Source: an uncultured Anaeroplasmataceae bacterium
GTDB taxonomy: Bacteria > Bacillota_I > Bacilli_A > Acholeplasmatales > Anaeroplasmataceae
DNA: 64,000 bases
Direction: 5' to 3'
NCBI GenBank assembly: GCA_934229785.1
Contig: CAKQEA010000002.1
Location: forward strand, 62,001-126,000
Shown here: positions 28,908 through 38,023 of the stretch, one piece after another
Numbering within the stretch: the stretch's first letter is position 1
Layout of the letters: every line of letters begins with the position of its first letter
Position numbers and translations under genes: made by a program
The notes under the pieces: model-generated
What the model saw: only the letters and a program-made list of their open reading frames with translations
Databases searched by the model: none
Told to the model about the DNA's origin: nothing

Positions 28908-29252
28908 CTATTTTTTTATTCCAGTTAAATCAAAATATTCTCCATCATATATTTCATGAAAATAATATTCATTTACATCATTTATATCATAAATAATCAA
29001 AACTTCAAGCTCTTCAACTTCTTTTTCTTTTTGTTTTTTTAATTTTTTACAATTTAAATTTTCTTTTCTTGTATTTACCTTTTTTAATGCATCTTTATTG
29101 CCTAATATAGCTAATTCTTTATAGGCACAAATATTATCAACATTAAATTTTTCTTTATATAAATTTCTAATTTCAATTAAATTTAAATCTTTGTCAAGAG
29201 TTTTAAGCCATAGCTTTGCAATTTTTAATCTTTCTTTTCTTGATTCACTCAT
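28908..29252 (-). CDS. Hypothetical protein, lysine-rich
   Basis: 114 residues, convergent with trpS. The N-terminal half is helical and basic (SRKERLKIAKLWL), the middle is a Lys/Glu-rich helix and the last 30 residues look like a small beta element (YYFHEIYDGEYFDLTG). No family recognised and no membrane segment. Codon use is like the surrounding genes and it has a plausible ribosome site, so it is likely real. Confidence 0.55.
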   Translation of the reverse strand: MSESRKERLKIAKLWLKTLDKDLNLIEIRNLYKEKFNVDNICAYKELAILGNKDALKKVNTRKENLNCKKLKKQKEKEVEELEVLIIYDINDVNEYYFHEIYDGEYFDLTGIKK

Positions 29253-29322
29253 ACTTACCTTTTACTGATAAAATATTATAAAAATGACCAATTTTTATTA
29301 ATTAAATTAGTGATTTTTCTCA

Positions 29323-29991
29323 TTATTTTAAAACATCATATTTTAATAAAACTGCATCATCATTATATTTCTTTAAGTCCTTTAATTTAAGGTTATAAAC
29401 ATCACTATGAATATTAATTCCATCAAACAATGAAGTCATTCCACCTCTACCATCAATTCCAGGACCAATGATAACTGAAACCTCATCAATAAGACCACAC
29501 TCTAAAAAAGCACCATTAATATTTCCACCACCTAGAATACCTAAGCTTTTAATATTAAACCTTTCTTCTAAAATTGTAACCACTCTATTTAAATCTATTT
29601 TATCCTTACCAGCTACAATATAGCTAATATTTAAACCACATAGATAATTTAAATATTCTAATGAAGCATTCTCACTTAAAACAATTAACAAATCATCATT
29701 ATCAATTTTATTACTATCCCATTTTAATGAGCCATATGTATCAGTTACAATTGCATAATGCTTACTATTATTTGAAATAAATACACTTTCCCTTCCAACC
29801 TCTTTTTTATCCTTTGCAATATAATCACCACTAGCATAATGCATTTTTGCGGTAACCTTACCAGTTAAATAAGAGTCAAAGCTATAGTCATTTAAAACTT
29901 CATAATATTCTTTGCTTCCATTAATTTTTTCTGTCATTGCGCAATCAATTCTACCATCTAATGACATCATCATAAAACATGTTATTTTCAT
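29323..29991 (-). CDS. RibD C-terminal / dihydrofolate-reductase-like reductase
   Basis: 222 residues from the ATG at 29991, preceded by GAGGTTGGTG; an upstream in-frame GTG overlaps this. The RibD_C fold is indicated by the opening strand ITCFMMMSLDGRID, the central GILGGGNINGAFLE (NADPH loop) and the late strand DEVSVIIGPGIDGRGG. It resembles the stand-alone pyrimidine reductase of riboflavin synthesis but the riboflavin genes are not here, so it may reduce another substrate. Confidence 0.85.
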   Translation of the reverse strand: MKITCFMMMSLDGRIDCAMTEKINGSKEYYEVLNDYSFDSYLTGKVTAKMHYASGDYIAKDKKEVGRESVFISNNSKHYAIVTDTYGSLKWDSNKIDNDDLLIVLSENASLEYLNYLCGLNISYIVAGKDKIDLNRVVTILEERFNIKSLGILGGGNINGAFLECGLIDEVSVIIGPGIDGRGGMTSLFDGINIHSDVYNLKLKDLKKYNDDAVLLKYDVLK

Positions 29992-30173
29992 TTTCACCAA
30001 CCTCACTAAACTAATTATAAAGTCTAAACTATACTTTAGGTCAAGAAATATTTAAAAATTTTTTTAAAAGCATTATTTTAAAGTTCTTATATAAAGAAAC
30101 CTACCTACTAGATAATCAATCAAAGATTTAATTTTGTTGTCATAGCTTATTTAAATTAAAAATATTATATTAT

Positions 30174-32798
30174 TTAGTTAATAATTTTTTCAACATATTC
30201 TCTATCTACTAATCTTAGTATTGTATCATCCTTTTTAGCCCATGAAAATGGATTAATACTTCCATACCAAAGAATTTCATCATCAATAATAATTGCATTT
30301 AATTCTGAATGTTTTTTTTCCTTTATTTTGCATTCAATATCTAAATCAGATACTAGCTTAATATTATCATTTAAAGTCAATAATTCATTTATTTTAGTTT
30401 TATCACAATAATTACAATAAAATTTAACATCATTTGCATTTTCTATGTCTTCTAGTAATTTTTTTGAATAGTTACTATATGAATATAAAATACTAGGTTG
30501 GTAGCCATCATTATATAAAAGATAATCATCTTTTTTATATGCTTTTAATCTTAATTGAAATTGATGTGCAAAAAGCCCAACTTTAATATCAACGTAATCA
30601 TATACAATAACTTTTTCTTTACCATCATTTACACGTCCAATTATACCAAGTGCTTGAGTTAACTTACCATTCCATTTAAAAGGCATTGTTAAAAATAATG
30701 TATCTAATGAAGGTAAATCAAATCCCTCACCTAAATACTTACAAGTTGAAATAATTATATATTGATTATTTAAAAATTTCATTTGGTTATTAAATATCTT
30801 CTTTTCTTTTTCTTTATCAGTTCCTTTTGACTTATACACATTATCACATTTATCTTTTAATAAATCATATAAAATTTCGATGTGCTCATTACGTTCTGTT
30901 AAAACAATTATACTTCTACCCTTATCATATTCTTCAACTATATCAGCAACTATTTGATAATTCCTCTCATTATTCTTATATAACTCAGTACATAAATCAG
31001 TATATGACATTATCTTATATTCATCATTATTTTTAAATCTGGTAAAACGCGGTTTTAATATCTTTTCAAAATTTACATTTTGTTTTTTTAATTCAAATCT
31101 GATGTCACCTATAGATTTATACACAATTTTCTCTAAATGATCAGAACGCATTGGTGTAGCTGTCAAACCATAAATATATCTAGCTTTAAATTTTCTTATA
31201 ATACTTTCATATGTTTTACTAGCTATATGATGAATTTCATCGCCAATTATTATCTCATATTTATCATATATGTCTAAATTATCACTTATCGACTTAATTG
31301 AGGCTATATCAACAATACAAGTAATTTTTTTCTTTGAACTTTGTAATATACCTGGTGAAATTTTTTTGTTTTTTTCAGTTATTATTGCAAAACGATCAAT
31401 TCTTTCTCTCCACTGCTCAATAAGTTTAACTTTATCAACAAGAATTAATGTTGGTTTTTTTATCCTATTAATTATCTCAATTCCCATGACAGTTTTACCA
31501 GAACCAGTTGGAGCAATTAATAATCCATTTTCATATTGAAGAAGACAATCTATAGCTTCTTTTTGATTTTCATATAAATTAATCTTTGATTCAAAATTAA
31601 TTTTTGACAATATGGGCCTTTTATCAATTATTTCATAATTAACCTTAGCATACTTTAAAATGTCGATTAAGTCATCTATACAGCCTCTAGGTAAGCTAAC
31701 ATATTCATCGTTCTCTTTGTATAGTTCGATAATTCTACTTATATTATATGTAGACATTCTTTTTGCCTGTTTTTCATAAAAATCAGGATTATATAGCACT
31801 GCTAATCTTTTTAAAATAATTAATGCTTTTGATGTTAAATCTTTTTTAGAAAAATAAATATCATCACTAATAATAATTTTAAAATTTATAGGAAAGTCAG
31901 ACTGCATAATTCCAATTTTTTTAACTAATTTTTTATTTATTTCTAACAATTCGTCCTTCACAGAAATAGAATTAAATAAAAGATTAAATTCAATATCAGA
32001 TATTTTCTTTACACTTGACAAGTAATCTATTTGATTGGGAATCATTTCAAAATTATCATCTACAAAAATAGACGTTTTATTTCTTACACAATTTCCTTGA
32101 AGTGGCAAAGCAATACAATTTCCATATCCTTTATTGTCAACTATATCCTGGGCTGGAAAAAATCTATCATATGATTTAAAACTAATATTTTTATTATTTG
32201 TCATAGCATTCAGTAAAATATAATCACCTAACATTCTTGCTTTCTTTGCATTTGTTAGATTTTCAAAGAAAAACCAAACATGTGCACCACTGCCAGATTG
32301 CGATAATTCTATAATAGAATCAATACCTAGTTTTTTACATTCCTCTTTATATGCTAAGGCTGCATTTTTAAATTTATCATCATCAAAATCTATAGCTAAA
32401 AAATAACATTTATCATTGTCAACAATAGGATAAACACCATATGCCTTATTACCTTTCATATGCTCAAATAAAAATGCATCATTGAATTTTTCATATTGTT
32501 TGTTTAAACAATTATAACAACTTTTAGACAACTTGTTTTTTTTCTGGCAAAGATAACCATTTTTATTTCTACAAACAATAAAATATCCTTTACTTCCGTC
32601 ATTTTTTAAGTATCTTTCTGTAAATACATCTTCTCTAAATCTAAAATAACTTTTATAAATTGAAATTTTTTCTATAGAAGATAATTTATCTTTTTCTTTT
32701 AGTTCATAAGATATTTTATATTTTTTTAATAAATCCTTAAGCCTAGCATTTTCTTCCTTCAGTTTTTTATTTTCCTCTAATAATTGATTAACGTCCAT
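30174..32798 (-). CDS. TOTE-type archaeo-eukaryotic primase fused to an SF2 helicase
   Basis: 874 residues. Short coiled coil (1-40), then a primase-polymerase domain of the TOTE class (about 50-290): cysteines of a small zinc element (near 76-97), catalytic acidic cluster AIDFDDD near 135-141, SGSGAHVWFFF near 168-178, and FPAQDIV near 214. Then an SF2 helicase (about 400-780): TGSGKT near 431, GDEIHHIAS near 519, LTATP near 545. A C-terminal stretch (IIIDDEILWYGSINPFSW) resembles a PLD-nuclease half whose HxK motif is altered. TOTE proteins come from transposon-linked conflict systems. The gene stands alone; no partner nuclease or integrase is adjacent. Confidence 0.85.
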   Translation of the reverse strand: MDVNQLLEENKKLKEENARLKDLLKKYKISYELKEKDKLSSIEKISIYKSYFRFREDVFTERYLKNDGSKGYFIVCRNKNGYLCQKKNKLSKSCYNCLNKQYEKFNDAFLFEHMKGNKAYGVYPIVDNDKCYFLAIDFDDDKFKNAALAYKEECKKLGIDSIIELSQSGSGAHVWFFFENLTNAKKARMLGDYILLNAMTNNKNISFKSYDRFFPAQDIVDNKGYGNCIALPLQGNCVRNKTSIFVDDNFEMIPNQIDYLSSVKKISDIEFNLLFNSISVKDELLEINKKLVKKIGIMQSDFPINFKIIISDDIYFSKKDLTSKALIILKRLAVLYNPDFYEKQAKRMSTYNISRIIELYKENDEYVSLPRGCIDDLIDILKYAKVNYEIIDKRPILSKINFESKINLYENQKEAIDCLLQYENGLLIAPTGSGKTVMGIEIINRIKKPTLILVDKVKLIEQWRERIDRFAIITEKNKKISPGILQSSKKKITCIVDIASIKSISDNLDIYDKYEIIIGDEIHHIASKTYESIIRKFKARYIYGLTATPMRSDHLEKIVYKSIGDIRFELKKQNVNFEKILKPRFTRFKNNDEYKIMSYTDLCTELYKNNERNYQIVADIVEEYDKGRSIIVLTERNEHIEILYDLLKDKCDNVYKSKGTDKEKEKKIFNNQMKFLNNQYIIISTCKYLGEGFDLPSLDTLFLTMPFKWNGKLTQALGIIGRVNDGKEKVIVYDYVDIKVGLFAHQFQLRLKAYKKDDYLLYNDGYQPSILYSYSNYSKKLLEDIENANDVKFYCNYCDKTKINELLTLNDNIKLVSDLDIECKIKEKKHSELNAIIIDDEILWYGSINPFSWAKKDDTILRLVDREYVEKIIN

Positions 32799-33202
32799 AT
32801 ACAGTCTCCATAAAAGTAATGCTTTAATTATATCAAATTATTTAAATAGTAATTAATTAGATTTAGCATCCATAAATTGCATCTCTAAATTATTTTTAGC
32901 ATTTTCAAGTGCAATTTTCAATTATATTTGCACTTGAAATAAATTAATAAAGAATCTAATACATTTATGATTATAATAATTTGTATTATTTTATATTGTA
33001 CTAATTTACATCATTTTCGGACGTTTGGCTGGATTTCAACCCGACGATTGGCAAATTACTATTATAATATTTTTACCTTCATATATAAATTTAAAAGATC
33101 CTATTAATTGAAAAATATAGTTTCATAATTAATATCATCTATATCTTCCTTAGCCGCAATACATTTTTATCATAGTTAAAGTAAACTTTCAAAAAAAGGA
33201 GA
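32799..33202. other. 404-nt gap upstream of the TOTE gene
   Basis: No gene. It holds an inverted repeat (32903-32939) and an oddly GC-rich block (about 33016-33052). On the minus strand that block reads SSG-stop-NPAKRPKMM, reminiscent of a scrap of a transposase, but too short to identify. Confidence 0.5.
32903..32939. repeat. Perfect 12-bp inverted repeat
   Basis: TTTCAAGTGCAA (32903-32914) and TTGCACTTGAAA (32928-32939), about 105 nt upstream of the TOTE primase-helicase start. It may be an operator, a terminator or the end of a lost element. Confidence 0.75.
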
Positions 33203-33213
33203 TTACTCTCCTT
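33196..33213 (-). terminator. Intrinsic terminator of the MBL hydrolase gene
   Basis: AAGGAGAGTAATCTCCTT then TTTTTG on the minus strand, overlapping the stop codon. Confidence 0.8.
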
Positions 33214-34084
33214 CATTTAAAAATACTAATCTATTATTTTTAAAGTAGTTTCTTATTCTTTTATTATTTGACAAATAGGATAGATAACTTCTTACTGTTG
33301 ATAATATAAGCATATACTTATTATATGTAATTTTTAAATTATAGAAATCAAAAATATGTGAAGCACATTCTGTACAGTTATGCTCCTCATGCAAATAATC
33401 AAGTAAAACATTCATTATTTCATACATAGTTTTCCTATTAAATTCCACTACTGGTTTAATATTTGTTGTAGCTGCACTATGAGATGGTACAACCATCTTA
33501 CCATTTAATGACTCAACAAAATTAAGCGAATTTAAGTAACCACCAACATCGTAAATTAACAAGATGTGAGCTCTCTCAACTAAATCAATCGAACCAAGTG
33601 TATCAGCCACAAAATACACATCATCTGAGGTTTTAATTCCAATCATCCCCCAGTGATGTCCTGGTAGATGAAACCACTCAATTCCCTGAGGAATCTCATC
33701 TAATGCATATATTTCATCATTCATATCAATATGCATTAATTTCCCATCATACTCATCAAGTGGATATCCACCATATAAAAACCCAATATCAAGCTTAGGA
33801 TCTCTAAAAAATCCTCTTTCCACCTTGCTTGCAATCATTTTACAATGAGTTTTTGAATATATATATTCCCATCCACCAGCATGGTCTGCATGGCAATGTG
33901 AAAATACTAAATGTGTAATTTTCATATTATTTTTAATTAATGTTTCATATATTTTCACTCCATCAGCATCTGTTCCACAATCAAAAAGTAAAACTTCATT
34001 TTTATCATTTAATACATATACCCCACAATTCGTTGGGCCATCAATATAATATGTATTTCCTTTTAAATAGTGTAAATCGTACAT
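33203..34084 (-). CDS. Metallo-beta-lactamase-fold hydrolase
   Basis: 293 residues. The metal site is intact: SHCHADHAGG near 63-72 (HxHxDH), a downstream His in HLPGHHWG near 140 and VADTLGS near 155, then SHSAAT near 203. Such enzymes hydrolyse thioesters, lactones or phosphodiesters; nothing here fixes the substrate. The C-terminal 60 residues hold a Cys pair (HNCTEC) in a helical tail. Monocistronic with its own terminator. Confidence 0.88.
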   Translation of the reverse strand: MYDLHYLKGNTYYIDGPTNCGVYVLNDKNEVLLFDCGTDADGVKIYETLIKNNMKITHLVFSHCHADHAGGWEYIYSKTHCKMIASKVERGFFRDPKLDIGFLYGGYPLDEYDGKLMHIDMNDEIYALDEIPQGIEWFHLPGHHWGMIGIKTSDDVYFVADTLGSIDLVERAHILLIYDVGGYLNSLNFVESLNGKMVVPSHSAATTNIKPVVEFNRKTMYEIMNVLLDYLHEEHNCTECASHIFDFYNLKITYNKYMLILSTVRSYLSYLSNNKRIRNYFKNNRLVFLNEGE

Positions 34085-34246
34085 ATAATTACTTCCTTTT
34101 TTAAATTACTTAAATCTTTTCACTCTTGATAACAAATAAATGATATTAACACATTGATACTTCTTTTCTATTTTAATTTCTCAATGCTATTTTTTCTTCG
34201 CATTTACCTATTTTAGAGTGATTTATCACATATGAATAATTTTATA

Positions 34247-34632
34247 TTATTGATTTTCTGTATATACATCGTATATAAATTCTAATTCTTTTGAAAAATC
34301 ATAAACATCATATTCTAAAATATACTTAATAATATTAATATCTTTACTTAAAACATTAATTTTTATTCTTTCTTTTTCTTCAAAATCTATTTCATGATCT
34401 CTTACATCAATCCAAAGCAATTTTAAGCCTTCCATACAAAAATTAATAATTTCATCTAAAAATTCAAATTTTTTATTATAAAATTAGTAACACTTTCATT
34501 AATGTAATATGCAAAAGAGTATCCTTCAAAATGAATTGGTATGTTTAGACATGGGATTAAAAAATCACTTTCAATATGTTCATTACACAGCAAAAGATGA
34601 TAAGATTCTTCATTTAAACTATATAAAATCAT
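34247..34632 (-). pseudogene. Frameshifted small gene, unknown family
   Basis: From the ATG at 34632 (ribosome site AAGGTGAT) the frame reads MILYSLNEESYHLLLCNEHI and stops after about 53 codons; a shift near 34465 restores an open frame KFEFLDEIINFCMEGLKLLW continuing to 34247. Together they would make a protein of about 128 residues. I recognise no family. Either a frameshift mutation or a sequencing error in a homopolymer (A/T runs at 34470-34485) would explain it. Confidence 0.6.
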
Positions 34633-35081
34633 TACCTAATCACCTTGCCTCTTTCAATTTTCAACTATAGTTGAATTTTACCACATTATTGGAAATTAAT
34701 CTAATGCTTAAATCAAAAATCAAGTTGATTATTGCTAAATGTATGGTGATTTATAAACACATAAGAAACTTGAACAAAAGAGGCTCAAATGAAATTAAAC
34801 ATATTTTATCAATTACGATGTTAACTGAGAAATAAATATAAGAACAAAAAAGATTTGATATGATATTTTCTTTGTATCAAAACTATTTTTCTACATAGCA
34901 ATAATTATCTAATTTAATCAAAAATGCGTAACACTTATTTTTTTCACGTAACATTTCTTTCAATTTGCGTAAAACTAAAAACTAATTGCTATATTCATCT
35001 TCTATATTAAAATAATTACATAATAATTGATAAGTAGCATATTCTTTTGATAGAAAAAAATGTATTATATTAACTTCTGAT
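34633..35081. other. Decayed intergenic stretch
   Basis: No intact gene. A short plus-strand open frame around 34727-34846 (KHIRNLNKRGSNEIKHIL) looks like the end of a lost gene. The motif GCGTAA or CGTAACA recurs three times between 34925 and 34975. Composition is typical of the host. Confidence 0.4.
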
Positions 35082-35210
35082 ATGTTTAAAGAACATTTTA
35101 AATATATTTCATTATATGAGATATATTACGATGATTGGAAAATAATTCATAAAAATGAAATTGAAAAAATACTATTTCCTAATGTCAACTATGACGAATT
35201 ACCATTTTAA
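35082..35210 (+). pseudogene. Short C-terminal gene fragment
   Basis: 42 codons (MFKEHFKYISLYEIYYDDWK and on) ending in TAA; the frame stays open about 48 nt further upstream to a TAA at 35031. A terminator follows at 35229, which is what one expects for the tail of a formerly complete plus-strand gene. Family not recognised. Confidence 0.4.
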
Positions 35211-35228
35211 TCGTCCTTAAATAATTTG

Positions 35229-35266
35229 CCTAATCATCTTAAATAAAGTGATTAGGTTTATTTTTT
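35229..35266 (+). terminator. Intrinsic terminator after the gene fragment
   Basis: CCTAATCA/TGATTAGG stem then TTTATTTTTT on the plus strand. Confidence 0.8.
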
Positions 35267-35294
35267 GAGGTATTATACGTCTTAAATAATTTTA

Positions 35295-35522
35295 TTATAG
35301 CTCCCTTAAATAAAATGATAATCTACTATGGCATTCTTTGTACTGGTATCTTCTCCTGTGATTGGAAGGAATGAATCCGTAACTTCTTATGCTCTTCGAA
35401 TGGCAGTACGGACATTCGTCCGGACAGAGGTCATAGATATCCTCAAGTTCATCGTTTCTCTTCCTGTCCCTTTTTGATCTGCCCCGTGCCGAAAACTTCG
35501 GATAGACTTTGGGCCCAACCAT
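35295..35522 (-). pseudogene. Transposase-type zinc-ribbon fragment
   Basis: 75 residues. CPYCHSKSIRSYGFI then RRRYQYKECHSRLSF matches the N-terminal zinc ribbon of IS1/IS1595/IS256-like transposases, in which the second pair reads CKEC; here the first Cys of that pair is Tyr. No catalytic domain follows. Base composition is clearly richer in G+C than the host genes. Start of a foreign stretch that runs to about 38020. Confidence 0.55.
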
Positions 35523-35678
35523 GGATTCTAGCTACTGAGATTTCCGAAGCCATGGCAGACAAGGAGTCGCTAAACATTTGCCTACCACGGCCACGGAAGT
35601 CTTAATGTTTAGCTCCGAAGATTATACCACTTTTCTGATAATCAATACTTAATTGGTATAACTAGTTTCTCGAATTAT

Positions 35679-35960
35679 GTGAAAACCTATTTAGACATGG
35701 ATATTTCTCAATTGATTGCTTTGAGGGACAAAGTCAAATTCGAGAATCTGCTTCGTGTTCTAGCCTATTTGACGGGACAGGAATTCATTCCGGACAATAT
35801 CGCTAAGACAATCGGCGTTGACAAAAACACAGTCAAGGCTTGGACTGATATCGCCATTGCGGGCGATATCGCGACTTTGCTTTCGCCATATTATGAAAAT
35901 TCGATCAACAAGAGAATCGTAAAACACCATAAGCTATATCATGACAAATCAATGAATTAG
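35679..35960 (+). pseudogene. Fragment of a DUF4143-type ATPase (middle part)
   Basis: 93 residues opened by a GTG. The segment LLRVLAYLTGQEF, then IAKTIGVDKNTVKAWTDIA and LLSPYYENSINKRI, matches the winged-helix/DUF4143 part of AAA ATPases of that family (which read ...LPxxxNxxKRxxKxPKxY). The P-loop domain is missing. The rest of the C-terminus appears at 36200-36388, separated by a transposase scrap, so the gene was broken by an insertion. G+C-rich relative to the host. Confidence 0.65.
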
Positions 35961-36071
35961 GTACACAATTCCGAGGTAAGAAATGACCTTGCAAGGGCTA
36001 AAAAGACCCTTTTTCTTTGGTTTCCGCTTCCGTTCCACGACGATTTTTGGTATAATTGTTATGTACACGAT

Positions 36072-36203
36072 ATGTATATGAAAAACGCCATTAGAAACTA
36101 CATCGTTCCGTCAGAGATTCTGGCCCTGAAGTCGAAAGGGACGACCATCAAGAAGATCAAATCTGGCTATTACGTCTATTCCCATTCACAATACAAGGAC
36201 TAG
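36072..36203 (+). pseudogene. N-terminal fragment of an IS transposase (IS1634/IS4-like)
   Basis: 43 residues (ILALKSKGTTIKKIKSGYYV near 17-36, then YSHSQYKD) resembling the opening of IS1634-type transposases, where GTTVKRIxGxYYVYEH is typical. A TATAAT preceded by TGG at 36048-36056 would be its promoter. Truncated by a stop at 36201, directly where the DUF4143 fragment resumes. Confidence 0.5.
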
Positions 36204-36388
36204 AAGACGAGAGATTGGACCTTATCGAATGTAAATCCGGGAATTCGTTTACATCGGAAAACGTCAAGTCGTTTTCCCAGTTAAAGATTACTTCCTTTGA
36301 GCTAAAAGGTCAGTGTATTGTCTGTACTAGTGATGATCCATACCGGATTTCTTCGAATGTTTACGCTTTTCCTATCCGCTGCCTGTAA
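36200..36388 (+). pseudogene. C-terminal fragment of the DUF4143-type ATPase
   Basis: Open frame LEDERLDLIECKSGNSFTS... ending at TAA 36386-36388. ERLDLIECKSG is the nuclease-like EIDLIxxKxG element near the end of DUF4143 ATPases. Same composition and strand as the fragment at 35679-35960. Together they are one gene split by the IS scrap. Confidence 0.6.
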
Positions 36389-36537
36389 TTTACGAAAATA
36401 CTGAAAATAGTATTTTTATGAATTTGGATGATCTGATGGATGGTTTTCCCGTGTTCTTCTGTTCTTTCCTGTTTTTTGTTTGTGGGTATGATGATTTTTC
36501 TTCTTCGGTATCTTATGATAGGGTAGAACAAAAATGA

Positions 36538-36578
36538 ATCAGATCTTTATCAATCATCATTGAAGAGATAGATCTGAT
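36538..36578. repeat. Inverted repeat in the pectinesterase leader
   Basis: ATCAGATCT (36538-36546) and AGATCTGAT (36570-36578), perfect 9-bp arms with a 23-nt spacer, ending 16 nt before the start codon and just before AAAGGGAG. It could be a repressor site or a leader hairpin. Confidence 0.65.
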
Positions 36579-36593
36579 AGAAAGGGAGTTTAT

Positions 36594-38021
36594 ATGAAAA
36601 CAATAAATACTTATCCTATGAATCATCAGAGTGACATCTGTATCGATGTCACTCTGATGATTGAGTTCAATACAAAGCCGGTTCTGAATCGGAAGGGTTT
36701 CATCAGGATCTATGATTATGATACGGACGAGCTTGTGGATGAATTAAATCTGAGTATTCCTTCTGGGCCTACGGCTCCTAGAAACAATACGGAGGCTAGA
36801 TATACTACCGACTACCGATATAAGAGCGAAAACATCACGAATAAGAATACGAAGGCCGGGAGTCTATCCATGGAATACAGAAGTTCTCCGGATCCTTATC
36901 AGCTGACGATCATCGGTGGGTTTAAGGAAGGGTTCCATTTCTATCCTGTCATCATCAAAGATGATAGAGCGATGATCCAGCTTCACCATAATCTTTTAGA
37001 ATACGGGCATAAATATTATGTCTTGATCGATAAAGAGGTATTCAATGGTTTTGATGGAATCGATCATAAAGACGTGTTCTGCTTCTCCACGAAGAAAGAA
37101 AGACCTATCGGAAACAGGTTCGTCGTCGATAAGAATCACGGTGATTTCTATACGGTTCAGGGAGCAATCGACAATATTCCCGATTTTTCAGATAGGAAAT
37201 ACTTCGTCGATATCAAAAACGGTGAATATGAGGAATTGGTCTATTTCAGGAACAAAAGCAATATCGTCATCACCGGAGAAAGTAAGAACGGTGTCTTGAT
37301 CCATTATGCCAACAATGAGGTATTCAATCCACATCCGGAATATGTGAAGACGAATGAAAAGGTAGGGACCTTTCCGTCAAGAAGAGCTGCGTTTTTTATG
37401 GACAACTGTCATGGTATCGTGATGAGAAATCTGACCGTGAAGACGGATCTGCATGGTCAGGCTGAGGGTCTTCTTGTCAACGGATACGATAACTGCTTTG
37501 AGAATATCCATATCATAGGTAGCGGGGATGCGCTTCAGACCAACGGTCCCGCCTATTACAGAAATTGCATCATCGATGGAGAGGGGGATACGATTCTAGG
37601 TAGAGGCCCGGCTTTCTTCGAGAATACGACACTGAATAGCCATGGTGCTTTCATGTGGATCAGAAACGGCAAAGAGAACCACGGGAATGTCTTCGTCAAC
37701 TGCATGTTCAACGGATTGGATGATGATGCTACGATCGTAAGACTTCCCGACAATAAAGGAATCAGTTATCCGGACAGCGAATGCGTATTGATCAACTGCA
37801 CTCTGAACCATGTTCCGGATATCGGATATGGACCTATTGAGGGTGACTCTAAAAAGGCAAGATTATGGGAATATGGTAGCAAGGATATTCATGGGAATGA
37901 GATTGATGTCAGATATCGAAACACTGTGGCTAGGATATTGAGAGATGAGGATAGGGATATCATCGAAAAATACATGGATTATCATTATGTTCTAGGCGAT
38001 GATTTCAAGATGTCTCTTTAA
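36594..38021 (+). CDS. CE8-like pectinesterase
   Basis: 475 residues, ribosome site AAAGGGAG. The N-terminal ~165 residues are a beta-sandwich with a Big-type pattern; residues about 178-440 are a right-handed beta helix with pectinesterase landmarks: FYTVQGAIDNIP near 186, a NGYDNCFEN element near 304, and YYRNCIIDGEGDTILGRGPA near 323 where the family has the catalytic DFIFG segment. No signal peptide is visible, so it may act inside the cell on imported oligomers. G+C content and codon use (GAC, ATC, GGA rich) differ sharply from neighbours, pointing to recent transfer. A perfect 18-bp hairpin lies in codons 10-23. Confidence 0.85.
   Translation: MKTINTYPMNHQSDICIDVTLMIEFNTKPVLNRKGFIRIYDYDTDELVDELNLSIPSGPTAPRNNTEARYTTDYRYKSENITNKNTKAGSLSMEYRSSPDPYQLTIIGGFKEGFHFYPVIIKDDRAMIQLHHNLLEYGHKYYVLIDKEVFNGFDGIDHKDVFCFSTKKERPIGNRFVVDKNHGDFYTVQGAIDNIPDFSDRKYFVDIKNGEYEELVYFRNKSNIVITGESKNGVLIHYANNEVFNPHPEYVKTNEKVGTFPSRRAAFFMDNCHGIVMRNLTVKTDLHGQAEGLLVNGYDNCFENIHIIGSGDALQTNGPAYYRNCIIDGEGDTILGRGPAFFENTTLNSHGAFMWIRNGKENHGNVFVNCMFNGLDDDATIVRLPDNKGISYPDSECVLINCTLNHVPDIGYGPIEGDSKKARLWEYGSKDIHGNEIDVRYRNTVARILRDEDRDIIEKYMDYHYVLGDDFKMSL
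36621..36662. repeat. Perfect 18-bp inverted repeat inside the pectinesterase start
   Basis: The 18-nt arm at 36621-36638 (AATCATCAGAGTGACATC) is exactly complementary to 36645-36662, with a 6-nt loop TGTATC. It starts 27 nt after the start codon and stays in frame (NHQSDICIDVTLMI). In mRNA it would be a very strong hairpin at the ribosome entry zone. Confidence 0.95.
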
Positions 38022-38023
38022 TA

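Noticed and set aside
37045..37811. Open frames on other frames of the pectinesterase
   Set aside because: They follow from the higher G+C of the gene; no ribosome sites and the pectinesterase frame has the family motifs.
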